Positions 1-7,397 of a DNA stretch of 11,556 bases are shown piece by piece. Numbering within the stretch: the first letter of the stretch is position 1; each line of letters begins with the position of its first letter. The translations under genes were made by a program, and so were the position numbers. Source of the DNA: DATLHO01 sp035539855 (GTDB taxonomy: Bacteria > Bacteroidota > Ignavibacteria > OLB7); NCBI GenBank assembly GCA_035539855.1, contig DATLHO010000119.1, positions 1 through 11,556 of the forward strand, written 5' to 3'. The notes under the pieces are model-generated. The model was not told the DNA's origin and made no database searches. It saw only the letters and a program-made list of their open reading frames with translations.

Positions 1-78
1 GAAACGCCTCAGATTGGTGGCCGGATTTCGTCTTGTGACACTCGCCTGTTCGACGCCGGGGCAATCGTCACACCATCG

Positions 79-897
79 ATGCAGATCACTATGCCCCTCG
101 GTACCCTGTCCCGCCTCGGTCTTCTCGCCTCGCTCCTGCTCACCTGCGCATCGATCGCACGGGGACAGGCCGCCGTCAACCCGATCGAGTTCACCTATGA
201 CTATCCGCGGATCGGCGGAGAGATCGGACTGACTCCGACCTGGCAGAGCGGTATCTATCGCAGTGGCTGCGGAGAGTTCGTCGAGGGAGCGCGCATCAAC
301 CCATTGCTCGCGCTCGCCTACGATCACCCCATCGTCGATGACGTCGCACGATTCGAGATCCTCGCCGGCTGGATGCTCCACAGCGTCTCGAGCCGCTATA
401 CCTCGCGCGAGACCGTCGTGCTGCAGACCGACCGCGGCACCGCCCGCGTCGAGGTCGACTTCGAGAACGAGGGAGATCTCAGCGTCTCGTACTTCTTCCT
501 GCTGCCGTCGGTCAAGATCTACCTGATGGAGGCGTTGTACGCCGGCGGCGGACTCAGCGCCGGGCTCCTGAGCAGCGCCTCGACACAGTACCGCAAGACG
601 ATCCTCACCAAGTCGCTGATGATCCCGGAGCTCGGGCTGTCGGAGGTTTCCTATCCGGAGGAGGAGTCCGACGACCCGTACACGAAAATCTTTCCGGAGG
701 AGGAGCGTCCTGATGCACAGGGCTTCGCGCTCGACCTGGCGCTCTACGTCGGCGCCGAGTTCAAGCTTAGCGAGCGACTCCACGTCGGCCCCCGCATTCT
801 CTTCGCCTATCCGGTGACGACCGTTCTGTCGGATCCCGATCTGAAGCTGCTCTCGATGCAACTGACCCTCGGGGTTCGCTACGCGCTGTTCCGTTGA
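79..897 (+). CDS. Outer-membrane beta-barrel protein, small (272 aa)
   Basis: Probably a small barrel in the outer membrane. Residues 1-30 form a signal peptide: a short basic start, a leucine-rich core (LGLLASLLLTC) and likely cleavage at ARG|Q. The mature part alternates polar and hydrophobic residues in strand-sized blocks (for example LSVSYFFLLPSVKIYLM, LYAGGGLSAGLL, LDLALYVGAEFKL, MQLTLGVRYALFR). It ends at an aromatic-containing strand, as outer-membrane barrels do. A strongly acidic stretch at about residues 193-214 (EEESDD, PEEERPD) is probably an exposed loop. The frame is open back to the first base of the window, so ATG 79 (or ATG 91) is chosen because it places the signal peptide correctly. 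No Shine-Dalgarno sequence is visible. The stop overlaps the possible TTG start of the next gene by 4 bases, suggesting an operon. The specific family is not recognised; a PorT-like or generic porin-family barrel is possible. Confidence 0.8.
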   Translation: MQITMPLGTLSRLGLLASLLLTCASIARGQAAVNPIEFTYDYPRIGGEIGLTPTWQSGIYRSGCGEFVEGARINPLLALAYDHPIVDDVARFEILAGWMLHSVSSRYTSRETVVLQTDRGTARVEVDFENEGDLSVSYFFLLPSVKIYLMEALYAGGGLSAGLLSSASTQYRKTILTKSLMIPELGLSEVSYPEEESDDPYTKIFPEEERPDAQGFALDLALYVGAEFKLSERLHVGPRILFAYPVTTVLSDPDLKLLSMQLTLGVRYALFR

Positions 898-3800
898 TTC
901 GATCCAGACACGAACGACTACGCGATAGATCCTTGCAACAACCTACGTTTCCCTCCCTTCATCGACGCCTTCGGTGCTCGCGCATCGTCCGGCGCGCATC
1001 GATCCTGCTCGCGGTCGTCGGACTGCTCGCGAGCGCGGGCGTGGCCCGTGCCCAGCGAACGGTCGAGAACGTCCAGAACGAGTTCGTGCGCGCGCACGTC
1101 ATCACCCCTTCGAACTCCGGGCGCTTCTGGATCACGACCACCGGTCGTGACGCGATCCGATTTCTCTTCGCGACCGATCCGTCGTTCGTGACCTCGAACA
1201 TCGTCTTCCGTGTCTCGCGCGGCACCGATGTCAACTACTACTGCAACCAGCCGCTGAACTACACCAATCCCGGAGGCCGGCCGACGCCGCCGACCGGGAC
1301 AGCTGCGTTCAAGCCGTACGACTCGCTCCGCGTCACCGGCGACACGCTGACCGTGTACTGGAGCGCGATGTCGGGCTACAACGTGCAGATGCGGTTCATT
1401 GCCGAGAAGCGCGCGACGATCTATGACTCCGGAGGAGATCTCCTTCTGGAATTCTCGAGCCAGTTGCAGCCGTTCGCTCCGGCGGCCGAGCTCGGCATCC
1501 TCCTGATGCTCGACACCTACAACAGCCAGGCCGCGTCCAACGGCGGCGGCGGCCAGGGCGACTACGCCTCGGTGACGACGAGCAACGGGTACTTCCCGGT
1601 CAACAGCGTCCAGCGCAACACACGGTTCACCGGCGCTTCGGTGCCGCAGTGGTACCATGTCGGCAACTTCCTCGAGCTCGATCCCCGCAACGACATCTTC
1701 CCGATCCACCGACTCAGCGGACGCTCGCACGGCGGCGCCCTGCTGACGGCGCCGAACGTGTTCGCGGTCGGCGACTGGAACTACTTCAAGTACCTGGCGT
1801 GGGACCTGCCGGCCAGCCACTACTCGAGCAACTTCTCCGACTGCGCGACGATGATGCGGTGGGAGGGACTCGGCGACCAGTCGACGGTGCGCACGGCGTT
1901 CGGACTCAGCGACAAGAGCGGCAACAGCAACTTCACGTGCCGCGACGACAATCTCTTCGTCGACATCGCCGCGCCTCGACTGATCTCGCAGGCGGTGAAG
2001 AACGGACCGTACTCGCTCGACACGTTCGACGTCGAGATGTGGGTCTCGAACACGAACGAGATGAGCGCGGTCACGCCGACGATCCGGCTGCAGACGCCGA
2101 TCAACTCCTACCCGTCGTATCCCGTTCCTGGCAACCGCCTGACGCTCGTCTCCTCGGCCACGCGCGCCGACACGCAGGTCTACATCGCGTCGCGGCAGAC
2201 GGTGAAGCTCCGCTGGCGCCTCGCGGTCAACACGGCCTCGACCGATACGCTCGCGCAGCTCAACTTCTTCGTGCGCTACGGTACCGGCGCCGAGCGGCGC
2301 TTCCTCGAGGAGTGCTCGCCGCTGATCACGGTCAAGGGCTGGCGCGAGCCGCCGCCGCCGCCGGATACGCTCGCGCCGCGCATCGAGCTGATCGACCTCG
2401 TGCGCGATCAGACCGTGCGCTGGAACTTCAGGTTGTACGACCGTCATCCCGGCTATGCCTGGGATCTCGGCATGACCAGTCCGGTCTCGATCCTCTCGTC
2501 GACCAACATGGCGGTGAGCCTCGCGCCGTCGGCGTTCCCGTCGTGCGATACCTCGCAGACGGTCGTTATGAGCGCCTCGGTCGCCGACACATCGCGTGAC
2601 GCGAGCGCGACGTTCCGCGTCGTCGACTGCGCCGGCAACGACTCGATCGCGACCATCGTCTACACGCCGCGCCCAGACACGTTCGCGCCCGAATCGTTCG
2701 TCGCGCGCACCGGCGGACTCGGTGACTGCAACTCGCGGCACTACGACATCACGCTCGTCGATTCGACGCACCAGACGCCGCTGGCCGGCGACAACGGCTT
2801 CGGCACGGTCGTCGTGATGGTCGAGGACAACTTCAAGGTGATCGTCAACGGCGGTCAGCCGATTCTTCCGTTCCAGCGCAGCGTCAACGTCGTCGCCGAC
2901 GTCATCGACTCGATGCGCAACGGAGGATTCGCGCTGCGCGTCTTCGACTTCGCCGGCAACGAGACGACGCTTCCGTTCAGTTACTGCTCGCGACCGGATA
3001 GCCGCGCGCCCGAGGCGTTCATCCGGCCTCTCGGTGCAGGCCGCTTCGAGGTGACCGTCGCCGATCGGCGCGCGTGGGATCGGGGACTTCGTCGCATCGA
3101 GGAAGTCTCGAACCTCAACGCGAACATGCGCATCGTCGCGCCTCCGACGATCACCGTCGGCGACCCCGAGGCGATGTTCGTCGTCGAGGCGATCGATCTG
3201 ACGCAGCGTGGCGAGCTCGTGCTCGACATCTACGACTCGGTGCACACCATCGTCGGCGATCCGCAGAATCACGTCACGCGCGCGACCGTCGTCTACGAGC
3301 CGGGCGCGCCGACGCCGGAGGACACGATCGCGCCGGACATCACGTTCGCGCCGGTCAGCGGATCGAACGGAGCCAGCGCGATCGCGACGGTCGACGAGAT
3401 TCACTTCGTCGGTGGACAGCGCTACGCCTACGACACGGGCCTCGACTCGGTCTGGATCGTCTCCCGCACGCCGAACATCAGGCTCGCATCGACGATCATG
3501 TTCATCGCCGGCGACACCGTCACGACGTTCGCCATCCAGGTGATCGACACGCTGGCGATCGGCCTTCGCGACACGATCGTCGTCGGCGCGCGCGATCGGG
3601 CCGGCAATCGAAGCAGCAGCCCGTACAACTATCCGATCCAGCCCGACACGAAGCCGCCGGTCTTCACCGGCGTGCTCGACGCGTCGCGCTCAATGCTCAC
3701 CGCGGTGCTTTCCGACGAGCGGCAGTACGATCGCGGGCTCGGCACGATCGAGCTCGAGGACGCCGTGAACATCGCGCTGCGCGGCGCGGTGCCGAACATC

Positions 3801-4709
3801 GTCGGCCGTCCTCTCGAGGTCGTTCGCTTCGACGTCACCGACCCGATGGCGCCGATCGCCGGCACGTTCGTGCTCCGCGATCTCGTCGGCACGATCGACC
3901 AGACGCCGGAGGGCGCGGCCGATCATGTCGTTCGCGTGCCGTTCACCCTTCCGTCGGTCGCGCTCGAGATCGAGCTGCCGGATGTCGTCGAAGGGGGAGA
4001 GGAGGTCACCGCGGCGATCATCGCACGCACGCCGATCGGACCGGACGTCGAGCTGCTCGAGCTCGAGATCGCCTACAGCGGCGGCGCGACGCCGGCCGAG
4101 CGTTGGCTCGTCAACGGTGTCTCGGTCATGTCGCCGGCCGCGGGGATGCTCCGCATCGCCGTGGTGCCGACGACGGCGATCGCCGCCGGCGATACGATTG
4201 GAACGCTCTCCTTCGCGACGCCGCTGAACGACCGAGTCAGCGAGCTGCGCGTCGACGTGCTCTCCGAGCGCGTCAACGGCGGCGTCGGCCGCGTGATCCC
4301 GATCCGCGTCGGCTCCGACGACACTGTCTCGACCCTGTCGCTGCCGCCGGCGATCATCCTCGTCACCGGCGACTCGGTCACGTACGTCAACGGCATCTGC
4401 GACCGCATCCTGACGACCGGCCGACCGCTGGACAAGGGACTGGCCATCGTCGGTCTCCGCCCGCAGCCGCTTGTTCGCTCCGACGGATCACCGTTCGAGC
4501 TCGACCTGCGCAACCTACCGGCCGACGGCGCGATCGCCGAGCTCGTCACGCTCGACGGAAACGTCGCGGCGACGACCCTCGTCGAGGGCGCGTCGACGAC
4601 CATTGCTCGCCGCGTGCTGCACTTCGGCGACGTGCCGCAGGGGAGCTACGTGCTGCGACTGCGCTCGGGAGCCGGCGCCGACCACACGATGGTCGTCGTC
4701 ATCGAATAG
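894..4709 (+). CDS. Large multidomain surface protein: shared N-terminal module, five Ig-like repeats, cohesin-like domain, T9SS-like tail (1271 aa)
   Basis: Likely exported and attached to or released from the cell surface. From the TTG at 894, a signal peptide ends about residue 53 (LLAVVGLLASAGVARA|Q). TTG 933 is an alternative start that gives a more usual 40-residue signal; no ATG precedes the hydrophobic core and no Shine-Dalgarno is seen. Residues about 54-490 are homologous to the next gene (SGRFWIT, YYCN, SGGDLLLEF, LGILLMLDTYN, IHRLSG, VRTAFGLSD). Five repeats then begin at residues 491, 595, 702, 810 and 918, each opening with D-[TS]-x-[AP]-P and commonly carrying a W/Y-D-x-G-L motif. 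Residues about 1022-1135 resemble a cohesin fold (LELEIAYSG, then GMLRIAVVPTTAIAAGDTIG). The tail (about 1190-1271; VPQGSYVLRLRSG) resembles a T9SS type A sorting domain. Paired cysteines occur in the module (317, 349) and in repeat 1 (551, 579). The exact function is unknown; it could be an adhesin or a structural surface protein. Confidence 0.85.
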   Translation: MIRSRHERLRDRSLQQPTFPSLHRRLRCSRIVRRASILLAVVGLLASAGVARAQRTVENVQNEFVRAHVITPSNSGRFWITTTGRDAIRFLFATDPSFVTSNIVFRVSRGTDVNYYCNQPLNYTNPGGRPTPPTGTAAFKPYDSLRVTGDTLTVYWSAMSGYNVQMRFIAEKRATIYDSGGDLLLEFSSQLQPFAPAAELGILLMLDTYNSQAASNGGGGQGDYASVTTSNGYFPVNSVQRNTRFTGASVPQWYHVGNFLELDPRNDIFPIHRLSGRSHGGALLTAPNVFAVGDWNYFKYLAWDLPASHYSSNFSDCATMMRWEGLGDQSTVRTAFGLSDKSGNSNFTCRDDNLFVDIAAPRLISQAVKNGPYSLDTFDVEMWVSNTNEMSAVTPTIRLQTPINSYPSYPVPGNRLTLVSSATRADTQVYIASRQTVKLRWRLAVNTASTDTLAQLNFFVRYGTGAERRFLEECSPLITVKGWREPPPPPDTLAPRIELIDLVRDQTVRWNFRLYDRHPGYAWDLGMTSPVSILSSTNMAVSLAPSAFPSCDTSQTVVMSASVADTSRDASATFRVVDCAGNDSIATIVYTPRPDTFAPESFVARTGGLGDCNSRHYDITLVDSTHQTPLAGDNGFGTVVVMVEDNFKVIVNGGQPILPFQRSVNVVADVIDSMRNGGFALRVFDFAGNETTLPFSYCSRPDSRAPEAFIRPLGAGRFEVTVADRRAWDRGLRRIEEVSNLNANMRIVAPPTITVGDPEAMFVVEAIDLTQRGELVLDIYDSVHTIVGDPQNHVTRATVVYEPGAPTPEDTIAPDITFAPVSGSNGASAIATVDEIHFVGGQRYAYDTGLDSVWIVSRTPNIRLASTIMFIAGDTVTTFAIQVIDTLAIGLRDTIVVGARDRAGNRSSSPYNYPIQPDTKPPVFTGVLDASRSMLTAVLSDERQYDRGLGTIELEDAVNIALRGAVPNIVGRPLEVVRFDVTDPMAPIAGTFVLRDLVGTIDQTPEGAADHVVRVPFTLPSVALEIELPDVVEGGEEVTAAIIARTPIGPDVELLELEIAYSGGATPAERWLVNGVSVMSPAAGMLRIAVVPTTAIAAGDTIGTLSFATPLNDRVSELRVDVLSERVNGGVGRVIPIRVGSDDTVSTLSLPPAIILVTGDSVTYVNGICDRILTTGRPLDKGLAIVGLRPQPLVRSDGSPFELDLRNLPADGAIAELVTLDGNVAATTLVEGASTTIARRVLHFGDVPQGSYVLRLRSGAGADHTMVVVIE

Positions 4710-4725
4710 CGCGCGTCACTATACC

Positions 4726-4761
4726 GGCCGCGACGTCAGGAGGTGCTCCGACGTCGCGGCC
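4726..4761 (+). promoter_or_regulatory. Intergenic GC-rich hairpin enclosing AGGAGG
   Basis: Seen directly: GGCCGCGACGTC (4726-4737) and its exact reverse complement GACGTCGCGGCC (4750-4761). The 12 bases between can pair further (GGAG 4739-4742 with CTCC 4746-4749, loop GTG), leaving one bulged A at 4738. The result is a near-continuous 16-bp stem. It lies 16 bases after the stop of the 1271-aa gene and 11 bases before the ATG of its paralogue. There is no T-tract after it (TTCGGTTGC follows), so it is not a standard intrinsic terminator. The AGGAGG at 4738-4743 is buried in the stem and lies 29 bases from ATG 4773, too far to act as a normal ribosome site. It may be a non-canonical terminator, an RNA-processing or stability element, or a translational switch. 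Confidence 0.6.
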
Positions 4762-4772
4762 TTCGGTTGCAT

Positions 4773-6761
4773 ATGATGAACCCCCATCCCTGCACCCGGC
4801 GTCACCAGCGCCTCACCGGGCTCACGTACGTCGTCGCCCTTGCGCTCGTGATGCTCCTGGCGGTTGCGCCGTCGCACGCACAATCGATCACGCGCATTGC
4901 CGGCCCGCACGTAGCCGCACACGTGCAGACGACGCCTCGCTCGGGCCGCTTCTGGATCACCTCGGGCTACCTCTCGCGCGACTCGCTGCAGTTGCTCTTC
5001 GGCAGCCCCACACAGATCACCTCCACCGTCGTCTTTCGCGTCGAGCGCCAGGGCTCCGTGCTCTACTACTGCAATGCGCCGGAGGATGGCGAGCCGCGTC
5101 CGAGCGACCCGATGACGGGCGACGTCGCCTTCCGACCTTTCGACGCCGTTCGCCGTACCGACGACACGCTCGAGCTCGAGTGGCGCGACATCGGCGGCTT
5201 CGACATCACGATGCGGTTCGTTCCCGATCAGGACGCGTGGCCCTTCGTCAGTGGCGGTGACATGCTCGTCGAGTTCGAGCACCGGCTGCGTACAGGCGCA
5301 CCCGCGGCGACGCTGGGCATCCTGATGATGCTCGATCTCTACAACAACGACCGCGCGAACGCCGGCTCGGAGGATCGTGCAGAAATCCTTTCCGAGACAT
5401 CGTACCACGTGCCGGGAGAGCTCCCGATCGTGCATACCGAGCCGGTCCCCTCGTGGTACCTCTTCGGCCGCTTCACACCGAAGCCACCGCTCTCTCGTTT
5501 CTTCGGCATCCACCGTCTCGGGGGCACGGCCCGCTCCGGCGCAATGCTGACGCCGCCGGAGCTCGTCGCGTTCAATCGATGGGCATCGCTTCGCGAGGTC
5601 GCGTGGGACCTCACCGGTCCCGACGGACCATTCTTCGACGCCGCGGCGATCGTGCGCTGGGGCGGCCTCCGCGGAACTGGCATCGTGCGGACGGCGTTCG
5701 GACTCAACGACTCACTCGGCAACGACTTCAGCTTCGGGTACTCGCCGCGTACCTTCGCCACACTGCGCACCGGCGCGATCATCCGTCGCGATCCGATCGA
5801 ACCGGGATCCGTTCGGGATCTGTTCGTCGACGCGTGGGCGATCAACCCGGTGGGGATCGGCGGAGAGATGCGCTCGTTCCGGCTCCTCGTCGGACATGAT
5901 GACCGCTGGTTCATGCCCGCGTGGCTGCGCCTCGTCTCTGTGGAGGAAGTCGACGCGTGGATCTATCGTACGGAGCCGCGTCACCTGAGGTGGCACTACC
6001 AGATCATCGGCGGCATTCGAGACACGACCCTGACGTTCCGGCTCCAGATGCGAACGGAGACACAGCCCTGGGATGATCTGGACCACGGAGGGTTCGCGAC
6101 GTTGCGCATTCTCGGACACGACGCCGAGCCGCCGCTCGATCGGGTCGCGCCGCTTCTGCTGCGCGTCGACTCGACCGCGTCGCCGGAGCGCTCGTGGACG
6201 CTTCGGACGCGCGACCGCGCTCAGCGGGGACCGCAGGCCGGCATCGACAGCATCGCGGTGCACTCGGTCGGCCACGACACGCTCGTCAACGCGCGACTGT
6301 TCCTCGAGCCGCCGACATGGCGGCCGTGCGATTCGACGACGGTGACACTGCGGGTCTCGGTCATCGACTCTTCGCTTCCGGCGAGCATCGTCATCGCCGT
6401 CGTCGACTGTCACGGCAACGCGGTCGCCGACACGGTTCGCTACGATCCTGCTATGAGCGCGGCTCCGATGGAGTCGATCTCCGTCGGGCAGGGTCGCGGA
6501 CGAGTCGTGCCCCAGCCGTGCGGCGGAGACTGTGCCTCGGCTATGCTCGAGCTCGTCGACGTTGGCGCGTGCGACGGGCGGCTGCACATCATAACGTCCG
6601 ACGGTCGACGGATCGCCGGTCGCGTCGTCACACGCGAGGAGATGGGCGGGGGGCGGCTTGCGATCGGAGCGCTCACGGCTGACCTGGCATCCGGGTTCTA
6701 CGTCGCCGAGCTCGTCTCCGACTGCGCAACCGTCCGCAGTGGATTCCTCATTACGCATTGA
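4773..6761 (+). CDS. Surface protein with one Ig-like repeat and T9SS-like tail, paralogue of the preceding gene (662 aa)
   Basis: A shorter sister of the 1271-residue protein just upstream, probably also on the cell surface. ATG 4773 (or 4776) is chosen over the upstream GTG 4743, which lies inside the intergenic hairpin. The signal peptide spans about residues 1-36 (LTYVVALALVMLLAVAPSHA|Q). Residues about 37-455 match the paralogue block by block: SGRFWIT, VVFRV, YYCN, LGILMMLDLYNN, IHRLGG, VAWDL, VRTAFGLND. One repeat (456-558) follows and aligns with repeat 1 of the paralogue, including its cysteine pair (Cys519 and Cys546, in PCDS and VVDCHGN). The final part (about 590-662; GRLHIITSDGRRIAGRV, then LASGFYVAEL) has the strand pattern of a T9SS type A sorting domain. 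It lacks repeats 2-5, the cohesin-like domain and the SDC/FTC cysteines of the paralogue. Function unknown. It ends 49 bases before the next gene. Confidence 0.85.
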   Translation: MMNPHPCTRRHQRLTGLTYVVALALVMLLAVAPSHAQSITRIAGPHVAAHVQTTPRSGRFWITSGYLSRDSLQLLFGSPTQITSTVVFRVERQGSVLYYCNAPEDGEPRPSDPMTGDVAFRPFDAVRRTDDTLELEWRDIGGFDITMRFVPDQDAWPFVSGGDMLVEFEHRLRTGAPAATLGILMMLDLYNNDRANAGSEDRAEILSETSYHVPGELPIVHTEPVPSWYLFGRFTPKPPLSRFFGIHRLGGTARSGAMLTPPELVAFNRWASLREVAWDLTGPDGPFFDAAAIVRWGGLRGTGIVRTAFGLNDSLGNDFSFGYSPRTFATLRTGAIIRRDPIEPGSVRDLFVDAWAINPVGIGGEMRSFRLLVGHDDRWFMPAWLRLVSVEEVDAWIYRTEPRHLRWHYQIIGGIRDTTLTFRLQMRTETQPWDDLDHGGFATLRILGHDAEPPLDRVAPLLLRVDSTASPERSWTLRTRDRAQRGPQAGIDSIAVHSVGHDTLVNARLFLEPPTWRPCDSTTVTLRVSVIDSSLPASIVIAVVDCHGNAVADTVRYDPAMSAAPMESISVGQGRGRVVPQPCGGDCASAMLELVDVGACDGRLHIITSDGRRIAGRVVTREEMGGGRLAIGALTADLASGFYVAELVSDCATVRSGFLITH

Positions 6762-6799
6762 GCGGCATGTCGCTTGCGGCGAGCGCGCTGAACGATCAT

Positions 6800-6805
6800 G
6801 GAGGG
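6800..6805 (+). promoter_or_regulatory. Ribosome binding site GGAGGG
   Basis: GGAGGG lies 5 bases before ATG 6811. It fixes the start of the CoA-binding protein there rather than at upstream in-frame codons such as 6658, which would run inside the preceding gene. It is the strongest Shine-Dalgarno match in front of any gene in the window. Confidence 0.75.
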
Positions 6806-6810
6806 CGGCG

Positions 6811-7227
6811 ATGCGAACCGAGCGTGAGATTCTCGAGCAGGCACGTGTGATTGCGGTCGTCGGCTGTTCCGACTCGCCGACACGCGACAGCTACCGGATC
6901 GCGGCGTACCTGCAGCGGCAGGGCTACCGCATCATTCCGGTCAATCCGACGATCACGACCGCGCTGGGTGAGACGGCGTATCCCGATCTGGCTAGCGTTC
7001 CGGAGAAGGTCGACCTCGTCAACGTGTTCCGCCGGAGCGATGCCGTGCCCGGGGTGGTCGATGATGCGATCGCGGCGCGCGCGCCGGCGATCTGGCTGCA
7101 GCTCGGCATACGCCACGACGAGGCCGAAAAGCGTGCCCGCGAGGCGGGCCTCGACGTCGTCAGCGATCGGTGCATCGCCGTCGAATATCGGCTGCTCGGC
7201 ATTCGTGGACCGCTCGAGCGCGAGTGA
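6811..7227 (+). CDS. CoA-binding domain protein, YccU type (138 aa)
   Basis: A single-domain Rossmann-fold protein of the CoA_binding_2 family, presumed cytosolic. Residues 13-46 carry the nucleotide-binding start: VIAVVGCSDSPTRDSYRIA followed by GYRIIPVNP. The later family signatures are all present: VDLVNVFRRSDAVP, IWLQLGI and GLDVVSDRCIAVEY, where the cysteine precedes a short C-terminal tail. The length of 138 residues is normal for the family. The fold resembles the CoA-binding part of succinyl-CoA synthetase alpha subunits, but the grasp and ligase domains are absent, so no catalytic activity can be claimed; the cellular role of this family is poorly defined. The start is supported by GGAGGG 5 bases upstream. 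It follows the surface-protein gene by 49 bases and may be co-transcribed with it, although there is no functional link. Confidence 0.92.
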   Translation: MRTEREILEQARVIAVVGCSDSPTRDSYRIAAYLQRQGYRIIPVNPTITTALGETAYPDLASVPEKVDLVNVFRRSDAVPGVVDDAIAARAPAIWLQLGIRHDEAEKRAREAGLDVVSDRCIAVEYRLLGIRGPLERE

Positions 7228-7308
7228 GAGACGCCGCCGTTGAGGGCGCGCTCCGTGTCACCGTTTGTGAGGCGGGGCCCCTTGGGTCAACAATTCGGGT
7301 GTTTCATC

Positions 7309-7337
7309 TTGGCTGGTCGGCAGGGCTTCCGTAGCTT
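7309..7337 (+). promoter_or_regulatory. Candidate sigma70-type promoter for the ABM-like gene
   Basis: TTGGCT (7309-7314), a 17-base spacer and TAGCTT (7332-7337) resemble a -35/-10 pair. They lie in the 170-base gap before the gene at 7398, the largest gap in the window, and would give a leader of about 50 bases. The leader contains a near-palindrome GCGAAG-C-CTTCGC (7358-7370) that could be an operator or a small hairpin. The match to consensus is partial. Confidence 0.35.
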
Positions 7338-7386
7338 GCCGGCCTGTTATCGAATGAGCGAAGCCTTCGCACTAGCATTACCTAAC

Positions 7387-7390
7387 AGGA
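7387..7390 (+). promoter_or_regulatory. Ribosome binding site AGGA
   Basis: AGGA ends 7 bases before ATG 7398, and the spacing suits a Shine-Dalgarno site. It supports the start of the 100-residue protein. Confidence 0.6.
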
Positions 7391-7397
7391 CGGATAT

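Noticed and set aside
3..38. Possible tail of an upstream gene (NASDWWPDFVL then TGA)
   Set aside because: Only eleven codons are visible; this cannot be told from chance.
14..232. Short frame with a lipobox-like LVTLAC start
   Set aside because: The hydrophobic stretch is too short, and the rest is low-complexity serine/proline/arginine shadow of the barrel gene.
918..3404. 828-codon open frame on the minus strand
   Set aside because: It is antisense to the 1271-residue gene and extremely rich in arginine, with no coherent domain pattern. Long antisense frames are expected in GC-rich DNA.
4772..4777. TATGAT as a -10 promoter element for the 662-residue gene
   Set aside because: It overlaps the only usable start codons (ATGATG), so transcription from it would miss the start. 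Most likely a by-product of the double ATG.
3074..5260. 728-codon plus-strand frame bridging the two surface genes
   Set aside because: Arginine/alanine-rich shadow of two well-supported genes in another frame; it lacks a signal peptide or any recognisable motif.
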